The notes beneath the pieces were generated by a model. It worked only from the letters and a program-made list of their open reading frames with translations. It made no database searches and was not told where the DNA came from. The translations under genes were made by a program, and so were the position numbers. Positions 53,396 to 63,845 of a stretch of DNA of 64,000 bases are shown one piece after another. Position 1 is the first letter of the stretch. Each line of letters begins with the position of its first letter. This DNA comes from Podaxis mareebaensis. Taxonomy: Eukaryota > Basidiomycota > Agaricomycetes > Agaricales > Agaricaceae. Where the stretch lies: positions 81,616 to 145,615 of the forward strand of contig JAEUWP010000472.1 of NCBI GenBank assembly GCA_018524725.1, in the 5' to 3' direction.

Positions 53396-54020
53396 TTTGA
53401 AGGGTTCTGCGTCTGGACGTTGAGCTCAATGACGAAGGCCAAACTGGCGCTCGACGGGCTTGGCACAGCCACTGTGGCTTGTTGACTGTATAGTCTCCGT
53501 CAACGATTAATTGATTGTGTGATGGCGGCACGACGGGCCGTCAGAGGCCGTCGTGCTTCAGCATTCAGAAAATGTGTTCAAAAGATGGCAAGCCATCGGC
53601 TGGGTTCCCTTGTGTCAAAGGCAGGTTTAGAACCAGAAACAGTAGATTTTAGTCAATTGTATGAAAATGCAGTCCATTGTATTGAAGGATGGCATCAGCA
53701 TCAGCATACTGTTGTAGACCATGTGGCAGCAAAATACATACTGCAGAGGGTGTTGCCAGAGTGGAACATGCAGATAAAACATTGAAAGATTCACATTTTT
53801 CTGGTTCAACAGTCAGCTGGTACTATGTATTATTGGTCCTTTAACTGCATAGGAATGAAATTCTGAAGTTGTTCTGTGTAGACAATCCTTGAGAATAAAT
53901 ATAATGATCATGCAATTGGCATTTTATCTTGTATTTGCCACTGGAGCTTGGGACTTATTCTAGATATGTAGAAGTAGGGACTGCATACACTGTTGTTAAG
54001 CACAAGCCAAATATGAGTCA
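53396..54020. other. RPL29 promoter followed by AT-rich, CpG-poor repeat-like DNA
   Basis: The first ~120 bp should be the RPL29 promoter. From about 53560 the sequence becomes AT-rich with almost no CpG, and codes weakly for an 88-codon frame (53519-53785) of unknown type. It may be the remains of an older element next to the Tc1/mariner copy. I see no recognisable domain. Confidence 0.4.
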
Positions 54021-55400
54021 TACAGTAGCAAGCAAAAGTATTGCACACTGGTCATGTGACACACATTCCATTCTCTACTCATTGTGAATCCACCTTTAAT
54101 TAATCAAAATGTACTTCATTTGAACACATCATGTACCTAGTCTATATATTTGACATCAGGTAGCTATAATGCAAGTAACTCAAAGAAGTAAATGAATGAA
54201 GAACAAGAAAATATATGTGTATTACTTATGATCATGACTGTTAGAAAATAATGCAATACAGATAACAAGAGAACAAGGAAAGGGAATGACAAATGGTCTT
54301 CAGTACTTAGTATGCCCACCACAAGCCTTCACTAATGCAGCACATGACAAGGCATGCTCTCAAAAAGAGTGTCCAGAGCACATTGGGGAAAGTTGGCCCA
54401 TTCCTCCTGAAGGGCAATCCACATCTCCTCAGCATTGTGTGGGAGGGGGTCATGAGCACAGATAAGGGCATCTAGCTGATCCCAGACATGCTCTATGATG
54501 TTCATATTGGGACTAGAAGGTGGCCATGGAAGAACATTGAGTTTCTTTTTGATGAACCACTCATCTGCAACCCTTGATCAGTGCTTCAGATCATTGTCTT
54601 GTTGGAAAATCACAGCCCCCTTCCCTGTGTGCTTCAGTTTCCAGTCCTTGATAGTCCCAAGCAGCTGTTTGTCAAGAACCTTGACATAATCTGGCCCCTG
54701 CATAATTCCCTCAACCCTATGAAGCTGTCCCATACCCCTCCCAGTGATGCACCCCCATACTATCACCTTCCCACCCCCATGTTTGATAGTCTTTTTGACA
54801 TAGTGATCATCTAGGGCCTGTCCAGGCCTAATCCAGCAATATTGATGGCCATCTGACTTGAAAAGGAGAAACTTTGATTCATTGCTAAAAATAACCTGCT
54901 TCTATTAATCAACAGTCCAACCAGCATGGGCAAGGGCCCAGAGCCTGTGCTTCTCCTTATTAGCTAGAGAAATATAGAGATGACTCCTATGGACCTGACA
55001 AACAAGTCCATACTTCTAGAGGTTGTGTGCAATTGTATGGCAAGAGACCTGAGGTAACACCTTCTGTAGCTCTGACATTTGCAGCCTCAGCTTTTGCAAG
55101 CTCCCTGGCTGCAAGATGAACATCTTGGGCCTCCAGCCTTTTTGGGCAACCTGTCTTGGGGTTTACAAAATAGGGATCATGGGTTTTCTTGAAACAGTCA
55201 AGGAGACAGCCAACAGTGGTGTGATGGAGGCCCATTCTATGGGCAATATTGGTATTAGTAAAGCCAAGGGTGTTGAGCTGAGCAATGCAAGCTACTTTGG
55301 TGGGGGATGTGTAGACCATGATAAAGAGGTTGTGTATGCAGAGTTTTGTGTCAAATGGATGAAGTTCTAGAGACTTATAACCTGAACAATACCTCACTCA
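54021..55400 (-). mobile_element. Decayed Tc1/mariner-type DNA transposon
   Basis: A TA|CAGTAGCAAGC... end at 54021 looks like the left terminus of a Tc1-family element with a TA target site. The body is a transposase on the minus strand. No matching inverted terminus can be found near 55400-55480, where base composition returns to normal, so the right end is missing or too decayed to see. CpG is nearly absent while TpG and CpA are frequent throughout. Confidence 0.7.
54300..55319 (-). pseudogene. Tc1/mariner transposase, inactivated
   Basis: The N-terminal part (about 55050-55319) codes for a helix-turn-helix with F-T-N-T-N-I-A-H-R-M-G-L and T-V-G-C-L-L. Downstream come the DDE catalytic parts: V-I-V-W-G-C-I, then F-Q-Q-D-N-D-L-K-H, and P-S-S-P-N-M-N-I-I-E near the C-terminus. 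The frame is broken by at least two frameshifts (near 55060 and near the 3' end) and several stops, including TGA directly after the DND-x-KH motif. Many positions show C to T or G to A changes at former CpG sites, as in methylation-driven decay. It cannot make an active transposase. Confidence 0.75.
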
Positions 55401-56057
55401 GAGCATGATTGTTACATAGAGACAGTTTCTACACGTTGTCTCAGTGCGGAGAGATACTGTCCTAAGACACCCCAGCACTATTAAGTTCCTGAAGTGGAAC
55501 GCCCATCCGTTCTCCAGAGAGAACTAGAGGCTGGCTGGAAATCTCGCAGGGACTGCCTAGGGAGAGATACGACTTGTAAGGTCACAGGCTACTCCGTAGG
55601 TTTAGCTGTTACGCCAGTTATCCTGTCGAGGCAGGTAGAGCTCTCATGCGGCAAGAAGATAAAGCAGAAGACAGTCCTTGCTATTCTCGTGCTATGTACA
55701 AATGATCGTAAAGCTAAGTTCTACTTACTTTACGAGCTATCTAAATACCGAGGCGATTGCTATCCTACATGTCCTAAAGGAGAATCTTCGTAACTACTTC
55801 AGTGCTCTAAGTATAGAAGACCAAGCCCAAGGTAAGATGAGATCTACAGAAGGCGAGCTATTATTACACAACATATCACTGAGCCCAAATGCTAAACATA
55901 GCACATCTTCGGAAGATCCGAGGTGAGGCTGAAGTTGGCAATGGAAGACAGGTCGAGGTGGACACTTGGAGTCGGGAGGCGGAAAAGTGGTCAACAGGCG
56001 ACAAGGTGGGAATGCGAAAGAGGCATAGATGGCAGCGGAAGTGAGAGGAGTGTAACA
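55401..56057. other. Junction zone, possible damaged LTR and unassigned repeat
   Basis: On the minus strand, TGTTACA at 56057-56051 follows a purine-rich AAAGGGGATGA tract and could be the start of a 3' LTR. No matching 5' LTR copy is in the window to confirm it. From about 55440 to 55925 the sequence has a different texture, with CTAAG and GAGAACTA repeats and a palindrome-like TCTTCGGAAGA at 55908. This suggests another inserted fragment. No coding feature is assigned. Confidence 0.35.
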
Positions 56058-56068
56058 TCATCCCCTTT
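56058..56068 (-). other. Candidate polypurine tract of the chromovirus
   Basis: Read on the minus strand the bases are AAAGGGGATGA, directly followed by TGTTACA. A polypurine run next to TG is the usual plus-strand primer and LTR border in LTR retrotransposons. It sits after the last ORF of the element, which is the correct place. Confidence 0.5.
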
Positions 56069-56124
56069 GTATAATCGAACTCCGGATCAATCTACCTATA
56101 ACAAGTGTCGATCTCTGCGAGGTG

Positions 56125-57729
56125 TCACTTGGATTGGTTTTGGATGGGAACGTTGTTAGTCATGACGTGTCGACCTTCAGTCTGCTTCATGATGGGGTTG
56201 AAAGTGTACTCAGTGGTGGTATTTTCCAAGGCTCCACGATTGCAAGGGATAGGTCGAGGGATAAGAGTGAAAGTGTCTTTGTATAACATGTTCTGTCGTC
56301 CTCTTTGGCTGAGAGTCAGAGCGTTGGTGAGAAACCGGACACGCTTCTTGGCTTCTTCATACGTAGGACCGTTGACAGGGGATTGGTATCGAGACGGGAT
56401 GACAGGAGTCTGAGGACGTTGAATGCACTGCCAGGAGTGGTGATTTCGTCCTTGACAGAATTGACACATGTGGTTAGGACAATCAGAAGCAATATGCCCT
56501 ACTCCTAAACAAAGCCAACAGCCTTGCGCATATACTCTGAGAAGGTTGGGAGGAAGAAGTTTCACGACGGTGAGAGGGAGAGTTTGTCAGCGAATGTGGC
56601 GCTCCCAGTTGGGGTACTTAGAGATGGGATTCGATTCTCCTTGCAGAGTTAAGATGTTTACGAGGGTTGGTAGGTTCGGGTAGGTGGCGATGTCAGGCTT
56701 CTGTTCGACTGAAGCCTTAGCTCAAGACTGAAGGGTCTCTGGGATGAATGGGTCGGTTCGTGCTCAATGGGAATAGGCTCTTCCCTCAGCAACAAGGATT
56801 CCTTGATCTCGTTGATACTGCCAGGGGTAGTTCTCTGGTGTAACTCGTGTTCGGCTTTCAGTATCTGTTGCACTGGACTCTCAAGACTGAGATACTCGAT
56901 CCATCTCTGTGCATTGGGCATGAGTGGAGGAGGAGGGGTTCGAGGAGGAAGAGTGTGCTGTGGCGTGCTTGCTTCCATACTGTTGATGGAGCAAGGCGAC
57001 GAAGGTGGGGGTCTCTGTGGTCGAGGTGGCTGTGAGAAAGGTACACGCCTGTCTGACGAGGTTCTTCGCGTACTGGACCTGATGTTGTGTTCTGTACTGC
57101 GAGGCAACGTTGTAGAGGGGTCGTGTTGCTCGGGTAGCTGTGTCTCGGAAATTAAACCATAACTTGTCTCCTGGTTCCAGAGCTGGTGGGTTCCAGCTTC
57201 ACAGGTCTGTGAGTACGTCGGCTGCACTTGGGTAACCAGCAGCCTGGGCGAGGGAGGTAGCAGTCTGGTAGATATTACTCGAGGGGTTATATGGATGGGG
57301 GAGATCAGTCGGATTTCCAGATGTTCGTGAGTCCAGCACTCGATGGTGTTGTCCCGATGGATGACAATCTGGGTTCCTTTGGGAAGTGGTGGCAAGGGCT
57401 TGTCAAAGGAAATTCTGATAGTTTTCATCTTCCGGAACAGTCGTTGTGTGGTTTGGAAGACTGGCATGCGGTGGATCGGTGGTAGGTGTCGTAGATGCTG
57501 GATGAGTGAATGAATGTTGATGGAATGGGTTGGTACTAGTGATTGGGGATGTTTCACTCTGGATGGTAGCGAACTTGAGGTGGTCCGAGGGAGACGTCGC
57601 GACATAGTCGCCGTCAGATCCTCTGGTCGGAGAGTCTCCATGGAGGAGCTCTGTGAAGCTTTCCGGTCTGGATGTTGCTGGCTCGATGGCGGCATAATCA
57701 TTGACAGAGAAGGAACTAGCGTTTGACAT
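56125..57729 (-). pseudogene. Additional 3' ORF of the chromovirus with two CCHC zinc knuckles
   Basis: The ATG at 57729 overlaps the end of the pol frame by 14 bases. The frame (MSNASSFSVNDYAAIEP...) is interrupted by several TGA stops but keeps one register to 56125. In the middle is an ordered-looking stretch with E-P-G-D-K-L-W-F-N-F-R. Near the end two CX2CX4HX4C zinc knuckles occur (C-W-L-C-L-G-V-G-H-I-A-S-D-C, and C-Q-F-C-Q-G-R-N-H-H-S-W-Q-C). The place corresponds to env in retroviruses, but zinc knuckles suggest a nucleic-acid-binding, Gag-like protein. In another frame (57701-56658) 347 codons are open, making the true register of the middle part uncertain. Confidence 0.6.
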
Positions 57730-60700
57730 GAGTAGGTTTGGAAGTGGCAAGCTTTTGGAATGGGGGAATGAAATGTCTCTTCTTATACTCTACTAGAATT
57801 TTTGAAGCATTTCTTGTCAAGTTTTCTTCGTCTTCCCAAGTGTTGTCCGAATTCGGATAACCTTTCCAGTGGACGAGATAGGCAGTTCGGCTTCAGTGAA
57901 TTCTGTGATTAAGAATAGATTCAATTTCATACTCTTCTTCTCTGTCTATTAACTCCAGCTGAGAAGGCTCGGGTTCAGAGATATTCTGGTCTGTCTTCTT
58001 GTATCGTTTCAAGAGAGAGATGTGGAATGTGGGGTGAAGCTTCTATGCGGTAGGCAGGGCGAGTTCGTATGCGAGTGGTCCTTTTTGTTTCTTGATGGTA
58101 AAGGGGCCATATCTTCAGGGATGAATCTTTGCTTTCTGTTCCTGCAGGGGAAGGTTTCTGGCATCTAACCAAACTCTGTCACCTTTCTCGTACATCTCGG
58201 TTTGAGGTGTTCTTCGGGTGATCATTCGTTTAGCGTTTTCCTTCATGACTTCTGCGGCATTGCATCGGGATTGATCTATATCAAATAGTTGTTCATTCGA
58301 GGCAGGGGCATTGGTTCGGATGATGAGTTCAGGGATAGGGGGAGGATTATATCCATAGAGAAGCTCGAATGGTGTCTTCTTGTTTCTGGCATGCGTGGTC
58401 GAGTTATACTTGTATTCGAAGTGTGATAGTTTGTCAGCCCATGACTTGGGATCTTTGTAGCAGTACTTCGATAGGTATACTTCAAGTTCTTGATGTGAGC
58501 ATTCTGTGGCTCCATCGGATTGTGGATGATAGGCAGTGGATAATCGTAAATTGATTCCTAAGGTGGAATAAAATGCTTTAGCAGCTTTCCCTGCCCATCT
58601 TGGATCTCGATCTGCTATGATTGAAGCAGGAACTCCATAGCATGGATAGAAGTGCTTTGTCAGCAAGGTGGCTATGTCTTCGAAGGTTGCCGTTTTCGTA
58701 GTTGGTAGTACTAGTATCCCCTTTGTAAGTCTGCGGTCCACCACGGACAATATGGCATCATAACCTTCTGCAGTCTCGGGTAGACCTGTGACAAGGTCCA
58801 TGGACACATCTGCGAAGGGACGTAATGATGGTGATGGTTCCAGGGGGTGAAGGGAAGGGTGATTGGGTCTTCTGTCAATATTAAATTGTTGACAGATATG
58901 GCAGCCTGTAACATAATTTTGAATGAAGTCTCGAAGGCCTGGCCAATCGGTTTCTGTGTGGACTCGGCGAATTGTTTCATCAATGCCTGGATGTCCTGTG
59001 GAGTGGTGATCGTGATGTCTCGCGAGGATCTCGTGTTTTTCATCTAATGATGGTTGTGATGGGGAATGTGATTGTGATGCAGTCTGGAGTGATGGTGATG
59101 GAGGTGATATACTGTCTGCTGTGATAGTGTCAACAAAGAGTTCCTTCAGGAGGAGGACTCTGCCGATGTTCTCCTTCGACTTGTCGACTTCATGGTCTGG
59201 TCATCTAGAGAGTGCATCAGCGACTGGTATTGCCTTGCCTGGATAATGTTTGATGCAGAACTTGTATTCCTGCAATTCAACCCAGGTTCGGACATGTCGT
59301 TTCGATAGTTTTCTGGCATCTTGCCAGTGTCAGAGGTTGTCATGATCCGATTGAACTTCGATTTCGTGAGGAGCAGAATGTAGGTAGTGGCGCCATTCAT
59401 CGAAGGCTTGCTTGATTGCCAGGAGTTCCTTATCAGGAGTGGCATAATTTCGCTCTGTTGGGGTTAATGACTTTGATCGGAATGCACATGGGTGTTCATT
59501 TCCATTGTCATCTTTCTGGATAAGTACTCCACCAGTGGCATAATCAGAAGCATCGGTTTCGATGATGAAGGGTCTGGATGTATCTGGTGTGCAAAGGAGA
59601 GGTTCTTTCTGGAAGGTCTCCTTCAAGGCTGTGAAGGCTTGCTCTGCAGCGTCGTTCCATTCGAAGTTCTGGTTCTTTCGGAGGAGTGCGTTGAGAGGGG
59701 CACATAGGTGGGAATAGTGTTGTATGAACTTCCTATAAAAGTTAGCGAAGCCGATAAATTTCCGTACATCTCGGACACATTTCGGTCTAGGCCAATCTTT
59801 GATACCAGCCAGTTTGTCTTTCGACATTCTGATCTGATTATGAGAAATGTTCATCCCAAGATATTTGACAGATGTCTGTTCGAATTTACATTTCTCAGGT
59901 TTGACATAGAGATCATTTTCTCTTAGCCTCTTCAGAACTTCACGAGTTTCTTTTCATAAAGAAGAGAGGTTATCAGAGAAAATAAGGATATCATCCATGT
60001 AGACAATGACTGTGGTGCATCCAAGCTTGTCTATCAGGTCATGAAAGATGTGGTCCATCATTGCTTGGAATGTGGCTGGGCTATTAGTCATTCTGAAGAA
60101 CATGACGTTTGGTTCGAAAAGACCAAAGGGGGTTTGGAAGGCGCCTTTCCATTGGTCACCTTCTTGGATGTGGATATTGTTATATCCTGCATGAATATCA
60201 AGAGTCGTGAAATACTTGGTGCCCTTGAGGTGATCTAGTATTCCCGAAATAGAAGGAATAGGATACGCATTCTTCACTGTGAACTGGTTCAAATGTCTGT
60301 AATCCTGAACGGGTCGCAGCTTTCCATCTTTCTTCGATATGAAGAAGAAGGGTGCGGCTTGCGGGCTTTCAGACTTCCTGATGTAACCTTTTCGTTGGTT
60401 ATCATCTAAGAATTGCTTTAACTCTAACAGTTCATTGTCCGTCAAGCGGTACAATTTAGCTGCTTCAGGTTTAAAGTCTGGTTTTAGGTTGATCTTGTGA
60501 TCATACGGTCGTGAAGGAGGATATCTTTCCGATTCCTTTTCACTAAATAGGTTTAGGTAATCCCAATAAACCTTTAGGACGATGTCCTTCGGATCCACAG
60601 ACTTCTTTGAGCCATGGTATGCCTGATAGGACTTCTGTGCTTCTGAGATCTTGGTATTGATCTCTAGAGTAGCATGTGCTAGGTCAAGCTGTGCTTTGTA

Positions 60701-61797
60701 ATCGAGTCTAGCTTTCCTGTGGACGGAATGTGGAACATTCTCAGTTGCCTTTTCGGCTAACTGGATATGGTCGATCTGGATCTCGTTTTTGGTATCCATG
60801 TTATCGATGTTTATAGCAGGGATCTTAGATCTCCTGGTTCACCATCGAAAGGTTCTTTTCGACCAATCGATGTCGGGATTGTGTTTTTCGAGAAACGGGA
60901 GGCTGATGATCATCGGTCGCTCTCCAATCTCTGCAACATAGCAAGTAATGTCTATGTCACAATTATCTATGTGTAGCTGCAATTCTGCTTGTGCAGTAAT
61001 AGCATGGCTTACATTCATAGTACCATCGACATTTCATACTGGTATGGGTCTAGTCAAGGGTATCATTCTTAACCCAAGCCATTGAATGGTCAAGGGAGAG
61101 ACGAAGTCTCCTTGTGCGCCGCTGTCAAGTAGCAGATAAATAGTGGCAACTGTGGAAGAATTCGGATTCTTTAGTATGGCCGGGATATACAGGGATTTGT
61201 TGTTGGTCGATGCTGACAAACAGATTTCAGCTATCATTGGCTCAGTAGAAGAGTGGGTAGTCAAAATCCGATCTGAGTTCAAATCTGTAACCGGTACAGG
61301 AGGTTCTCTAGACAGTTTCCTACTCTCTATTTTATGAGCGAGATATTTTCAAGTGGTCCAACGAGAGTCATAATGGTTCTGTATATCGAAAGGAGGTTCA
61401 AAGTTCATACTAGAATTCGAAAGTGTCGAAGGACTCAGAGGCGTTGCCTCTACTCTGGTCCTTGCGGAAAAGACTGTTGTTCTTCTTCGACGATCTTGGC
61501 CATTGCATGGTTAGCCAGTTCGTTCTGATCTTCGGCAGTCATTTCGGCGAAAGCGACTTTGATCGCATTGAGGGTGTTAAGACGGGATGTAGAAGAGTTA
61601 GAAGAAGAGGAAGAGGAAGAAGAAGGATGCGGTCGATTCGAGGAAGAGAAGGAGGTCGAGGCTGATGGCTGAGAGGAAGGTCGTTTTCCTTTCTGGAATC
61701 GTCTCTGATTCATCGGAGATTGTTGGTTCCTGCGAAGAGGGCATGAACGTACCCAGTGGTTCATGTTACCACAGGTGATGCATGCTCCACATTTCAT
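57716..61797 (-). pseudogene. Chromovirus pol: protease, RT, RNase H, integrase, chromodomain
   Basis: From right to left the minus strand shows: a CCHC knuckle (C-I-T-C-G-N-M-N-H-W-V-R-S-C, 61740-61797); aspartic protease with L-L-L-D-S-G-A-Q-G (about 61120); RT with F-F-I-S-K-K-D-G-K-L-R and the V-Y-M-D-D catalytic box (59954-60799); RNase H with I-E-T-D-A-S-D (59330-59854); the HHCC zinc motif ending C-H-I-C-Q-Q (58890-59030); integrase core with M-D-L-V-T-G-L-P, A-D-R-D-P-R-W and T-E-C (58115-58807); and a chromodomain with Y-L-V-H-W-K-G-Y-P and T-W-E-D (about 57790-57935). The stops checked, for example after F-S-D-N-L-S-S-L, are mostly TGA, with one TAG seen near 58040. It ends at 57716. 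Confidence 0.85.
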
Positions 61798-61803
61798 TCG
61801 GTC

Positions 61804-63845
61804 TCACTGTCGATCTGTTAGGATAGCATTTACTGATATGCCTTGCTTAGCATAGTCGTCTTCTTCGTCTGATGAGAAATCGGGGATCTCTTCTTCATCT
61901 CTGGAAGAGAATTCTTCAAGTGCGTCGATATCCATGGGTTCACCTGGTGGGAGTTGGCACTCTTTGTAGACGAATTTGTTTCGAGGGGTATCGTTGAAGG
62001 CATCATTAAAATAAGATAATTGAGACGAAGGTCCTCTGCCGGTTTTGCGCATCTGGTACTGCTGGAAGTTGTTAACTATCCTAGCAATGTTGGCTTGCCA
62101 TTGGGCGTAGGTGGTGGGAGGTTGAGTCGTTAAATAGAGCTGTCGCTGTACCCAGTCAGGAATGGAGTCGATGTAGAGGTGGACTTTATGGTTGTCATTG
62201 GTGATGTTCGCCTGGCTCAGAAGGTAGGTAAACATTTGATTGAAGACAGTGATGTCCGTTTTGGAAATGTTGAGACGAGCACATCGAAGCTTTTCAGTAG
62301 CTTGTGTTGCTTCAATCTTCGGTTTGAAATGATCTTCGAGTCAGATATTGAAATCATGCCAAGTACCATACTCGTAGGCGTTGTTGGTGGTATTCCACTT
62401 TTCTTTCATAAAAGCGTTGCAGAATCCAGCAGCGTTGCCTTTGGTCATGTACTGGAGAGTGTAAAGAATCTTCTTTCTGTCGTCGATGTTATTCTGCACG
62501 TTTTGGAACGCAGCTCGATGGTCATCGAAGACAAGTCAGAGTTGATCCTGGAAGGTTTGGAAGTTGCGAGGTTCACCATTGAATGGTTGAATCTTCGGAG
62601 CTTTAGGTGTGGCCATGGCTGCGTTTTGTTGATGAGCAGGTTGTCCGTGAGGTGGGTTAGGAGGAGGAGATGGAGACGGTAGTTGATTAGACGGAGTCGA
62701 GGTCAATGATGTAGTACCTGGTACTCTCGATGTCAGATTCATCTGTCTCTGTGGGTGTGTCTGATCGATAGGTAACTCTGGCCTCTGCGTCTCTGTAGTA
62801 GATCGGTTCAGAGGTGTAGTATCGGTCGGCATTGGGGTTTGGGATGAATACGATTGTGACTCATTGATTCCAAAGGTATCTGAGGTTTGGGTAATGGGTA
62901 CTGAGGGTAAAGTTTGCGTCTCTGGGTACCTTGAGGAAGGCTGTATATCTGGTCCTAGCCATGAGTGCGGAGATAGGGGCGAAGGTGTATCAATCCGGGT
63001 CTCAGGTTGTACACTTGTTGCAGATGCAAATGTAGAACTCTGTGATTCTGACTGCTCAGTTAGCGATGTGGTACGCCTGTGCAAAACAGTTCAGGTGGTG
63101 TTGGTTGGGACTAGTTCTGGGGTTGACGGTCGTGTCAAATGATATGATGGTGGTTCGATAATCTGGAATCGTTGCAGCGGGTTCGAGGGTTCTGACTCTC
63201 TGATAACTGTCTGCTCGGCTGAAGGGAAGGTGGTTGAGGTAGTAGTTGAGTGAAGGGGTACTGGTGTAGTTGTGCGCTGACAATGGCTCAAATGGCATTT
63301 GAAAGCTTTGAGAAGGGCCTCAGCTTGGTCGATTTCTTGAGGGGAACCTGTCCAATGGAGATGCAGACTCTGGGTTTGCTTGGCTTGTTGGAAGCGTTCT
63401 TTGAACTGTGCAAAGAGGGTGGGATGTTCGACAAAGGTGGGAAGAGTCTCAAACTGCCAACTGTGTTGGAGCTTGTAGCGAAGAAGGATATCGGTGTCTT
63501 GGTAAACACCAAGTGGAGATTCAGGAAGTTCTGTTTCGCCTTCTCGTGTATAACGGAGGGTATAGTAGACTCCTAGTAATTCTCGTTTTGTGTAGGATTT
63601 GCCGTCGATAAGGATTATATTCTCTGTACCGCAGGTGTAGTTGTCAAGTCAGTTTCGGAAGTCACTCTCGGAGCATGCTCTCTGAAGGAGGTTTTGAAGT
63701 TCTGCAAAGTGGGAGTCAGAGAAGGGTCGGTAGGAAGGAGGAGGGAGTCGAGGATACGGGTTGGATGGTGTACACCTAGTGATAGGCGGGGGTAGACAAG
63801 ACGTGTTGGACGATGGTCCAGACAAAAGGTCGGAGGGTGCTCCAC
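61804..63845 (-). pseudogene. Chromovirus gag-like region
   Basis: The left part (61804-62520) has the capsid-like retrotransposon gag fold: A-P-K-I-Q-P-F-N-G-E-P, L-Y-T-L-Q-Y-M, W-V-Q-R-Q-L-Y-L, Y-A-Q-W-Q-A-N-I, then an acidic D-E-E-E-I-P-D-F-S-S-D-E-E-D-D-Y linker before the zinc knuckle. The right part (62536-63845) is Ser/Thr/Pro/Gln-rich and disordered. The frame is cut by TGA codons at about 63093, 62535, 62341 and 61807. A start codon was not identified with confidence. Confidence 0.65.

Noticed and set aside
56767..57162. Plus-strand 131-codon frame in the retrotransposon
   Set aside because: Opposite strand to all element domains, no homology signal.
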